Shown in pieces: positions 22,532 through 23,046 of a DNA stretch of 23,046 nucleotides. Positions within the stretch are counted from its first letter, which is position 1. Each line of letters begins with the position of its first letter. The position numbers and the translations under genes are program-made. The stretch spans positions 1-23,046 of IMG/VR virus record IMGVR_UViG_3300030202_002856. One strand, 5' to 3'. Source of the DNA: a virus. Below the pieces are notes generated by a model. It worked only from the letters and a program-made list of their open reading frames with translations. It made no database searches and was not told where the DNA came from.

Positions 22532-22825
22532 TTAACATTTCCATCTTCTTCTAGCTGCTTTACCTCTTTCACCAGTCCAAGACTTAGATCTAGCACAGAA
22601 CGACTTTCTACGCTTAGCAGCTTTGCTTCCAGGCTTAACATCACCTGTTACGGCAGTTTGTAGTTTGCTACCAGGATTTTTACGCTTGTATTCAGCAACA
22701 CCTTTAGCAGTCATACCAGCACCTTCTTTTACAGTACGGAAGTTACGGCCTTTACCTTTAGTAGTTTTTCTAGGTTCGCTACTTGAGCGCTTCTTAAATG
22801 GATTTAATACTTGTTCGTATGCCAT
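22532..22825 (-). CDS. Basic DUF6321-like protein, first of the cluster
   Basis: This 97-aa protein has 29 Lys/Arg against 6 acidic residues by hand count. It starts MAYEQVLNPFKKRSSSEPRK. The core is GAGMTAKGVAEYKRKNPGSK, then LQTAVTGDVKPGSKAAKRRK and SFCARS, ending ARRRWKC. I associate the GMTAKG...YKRKNPGSKLQ...RRKSFCAR...RRWKC pattern with DUF6321 proteins of marine T4-like and other phages, although the usual glycine-rich spacer differs here. It is the first gene after the 22826-23046 leader, so its promoter should drive the whole basic cluster. DNA condensation or virion incorporation is inferred. Confidence 0.65.
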   Translation of the reverse strand: MAYEQVLNPFKKRSSSEPRKTTKGKGRNFRTVKEGAGMTAKGVAEYKRKNPGSKLQTAVTGDVKPGSKAAKRRKSFCARSKSWTGERGKAARRRWKC

Positions 22826-22861
22826 GAGTATATTATTACTCGATTACAAGTTATATTAAAA

Positions 22862-22910
22862 GTGTGACACAAGCCTGTTACTATCTAACCTTAATAGGCT
22901 CTTGTCACAT
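22862..22910 (-). terminator. Large imperfect hairpin upstream of first basic gene
   Basis: Arms 22862-22876 and 22896-22910 pair over about 13 of 15 positions around a 19-base loop. On the minus strand the stem is followed by ACTTTTAATAT, a weak U-tract, so it may be a terminator or attenuator upstream of the 97-aa gene. It may equally be an RNA stability element. Confidence 0.35.
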
Positions 22911-22991
22911 AAAAGTTGTTGTAAATATATAAGTATAGTGTAGCCCCTACCTTGTCATGACATATTGTCATATAGAAAACGAATTTATTTA

Positions 22992-23010
22992 GGCCTACGG
23001 GCCCCTTTTT
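22992..23010 (+). terminator. Short GGCC hairpin with UACG loop and T-run
   Basis: GGCC (22992-22995) and GGCC (23000-23003) pair around TACG, an UNCG-type tetraloop, followed by CCTTTTT. In the plus direction this is a minimal intrinsic terminator. No plus-strand gene is seen to its left, so it may block antisense transcription or be accidental. Confidence 0.3.
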
Positions 23011-23046
23011 CATATATTTTCTGTCAAAGTTTTCACATTTTCATTA

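Larger units (their letters stand above)
22826..23046 (-). promoter_or_regulatory. Upstream leader of the basic-protein operon
   Basis: This is the longest gene-free stretch of the window after the first gene. It holds TGTCATGACA (22953-22962), a perfect 10-bp palindrome, followed by a second TTGTCA. On the minus strand ATGACA (22958-22953) and TATACT (22937-22932) could serve as -35/-10 boxes but are only 15 bases apart. A large hairpin and a small UNCG hairpin are listed separately. No Bacteroidota TAnnTTTG box was found. A promoter or operator is plausible but unproven. Confidence 0.35.

Noticed and set aside
22522-22644. Upstream extension (41 residues) of the 40-aa basic protein
   Set aside because: The extension overlaps the previous gene and looks like its out-of-frame reading. 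The internal MAFKMK start fits the operon spacing and a sister protein.
22992-23010. GGCC-UACG-GGCC hairpin as terminator of an upstream minus-strand gene
   Set aside because: The T-run is on the plus-strand side; on the minus strand the hairpin is followed by TAAATAAATTCG, so it cannot end leftward transcripts in the usual way.
22891-23013. 40-codon minus-strand frame MKKGPVGLNKFVFY... in the right-hand leader
   Set aside because: It runs through the palindrome and hairpin arms, its composition is unlike the neighbouring genes, and no motif is recognisable. A chance frame is more likely, though it cannot be excluded.
1-23046. Stop-codon reassignment, as in some crAss-like phages
   Set aside because: All major genes are full length under the standard code, with no in-frame TAG interrupting a conserved protein.
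1-23046. tRNA genes, CRISPR arrays, integrase or IS elements
   Set aside because: No cloverleaf, regular spacer repeats, recombinase motifs or terminal inverted repeats were recognised on reading the window.

Overview
The window is 23 kb of an AT-rich tailed-phage genome. Every gene I can support lies on the minus strand, so transcription runs from right (23046) to left (1). No tRNA, rRNA, CRISPR array, integrase or insertion sequence was seen. The very large terminase (738 aa) and portal (805 aa), the 498-aa capsid protein and the order terminase, portal, scaffold, capsid, two adaptor/ring proteins, large tail-stabilisation protein match the P22-like/crAss-like podovirus assembly plan. From memory of protein patterns, it looks closest to uncultured marine phages and crAss-like phages of Bacteroidota. 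Start codons mostly follow A/T-rich leaders without a Shine-Dalgarno sequence, which fits a Bacteroidota (marine flavobacterial) host. Host and taxonomy are inference.

Layout in direction of transcription. (1) 22826-23046: an apparently non-coding leader with a 10-bp palindrome, hairpins and a weak promoter-like pair. (2) 20369-22825: a tight run of seven small, very Lys/Arg-rich, often Cys-containing proteins, interrupted by a soluble PAP2-type phosphatase with all three catalytic motifs. These look like protamine- or histone-like DNA-condensing virion proteins. (3) 20014-20324: three overlapping mini-genes, the last a 35-aa single membrane segment. (4) 18173-19994: a full GroEL followed by an overlapping GroES, the reverse of the usual bacterial groES-groEL order. 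(5) 14489-18111: putative decoration or fibre proteins, a winged-helix protein, a small HEXXH protein and a holin; the last three are contiguous and the HEXXH gene overlaps both neighbours. (6) 12942-14487: small proteins, then a 193-aa protein that reads as two GroES folds in tandem, then a small-terminase candidate. (7) 5562-12945: large terminase, portal, scaffold and major capsid protein, ended by a strong UUCG-capped terminator. (8) 1-5490: a conserved phage protein of unknown role, a ring protein carrying an inserted carbohydrate-binding-like domain, a second adaptor protein and the tail-stabilisation protein, which runs off the left edge.

The genes fit one programme: build and fill the capsid, fold capsid or other virion proteins with a phage chaperonin, condense DNA, attach the tail and lyse the cell. 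The most unusual points are the GroEL/GroES pair plus a second, double-GroES protein beside the terminase; the protamine-like cluster with its phosphatase; and the domain insertion in the ring protein. All family assignments come from reading motifs, not from a database search.
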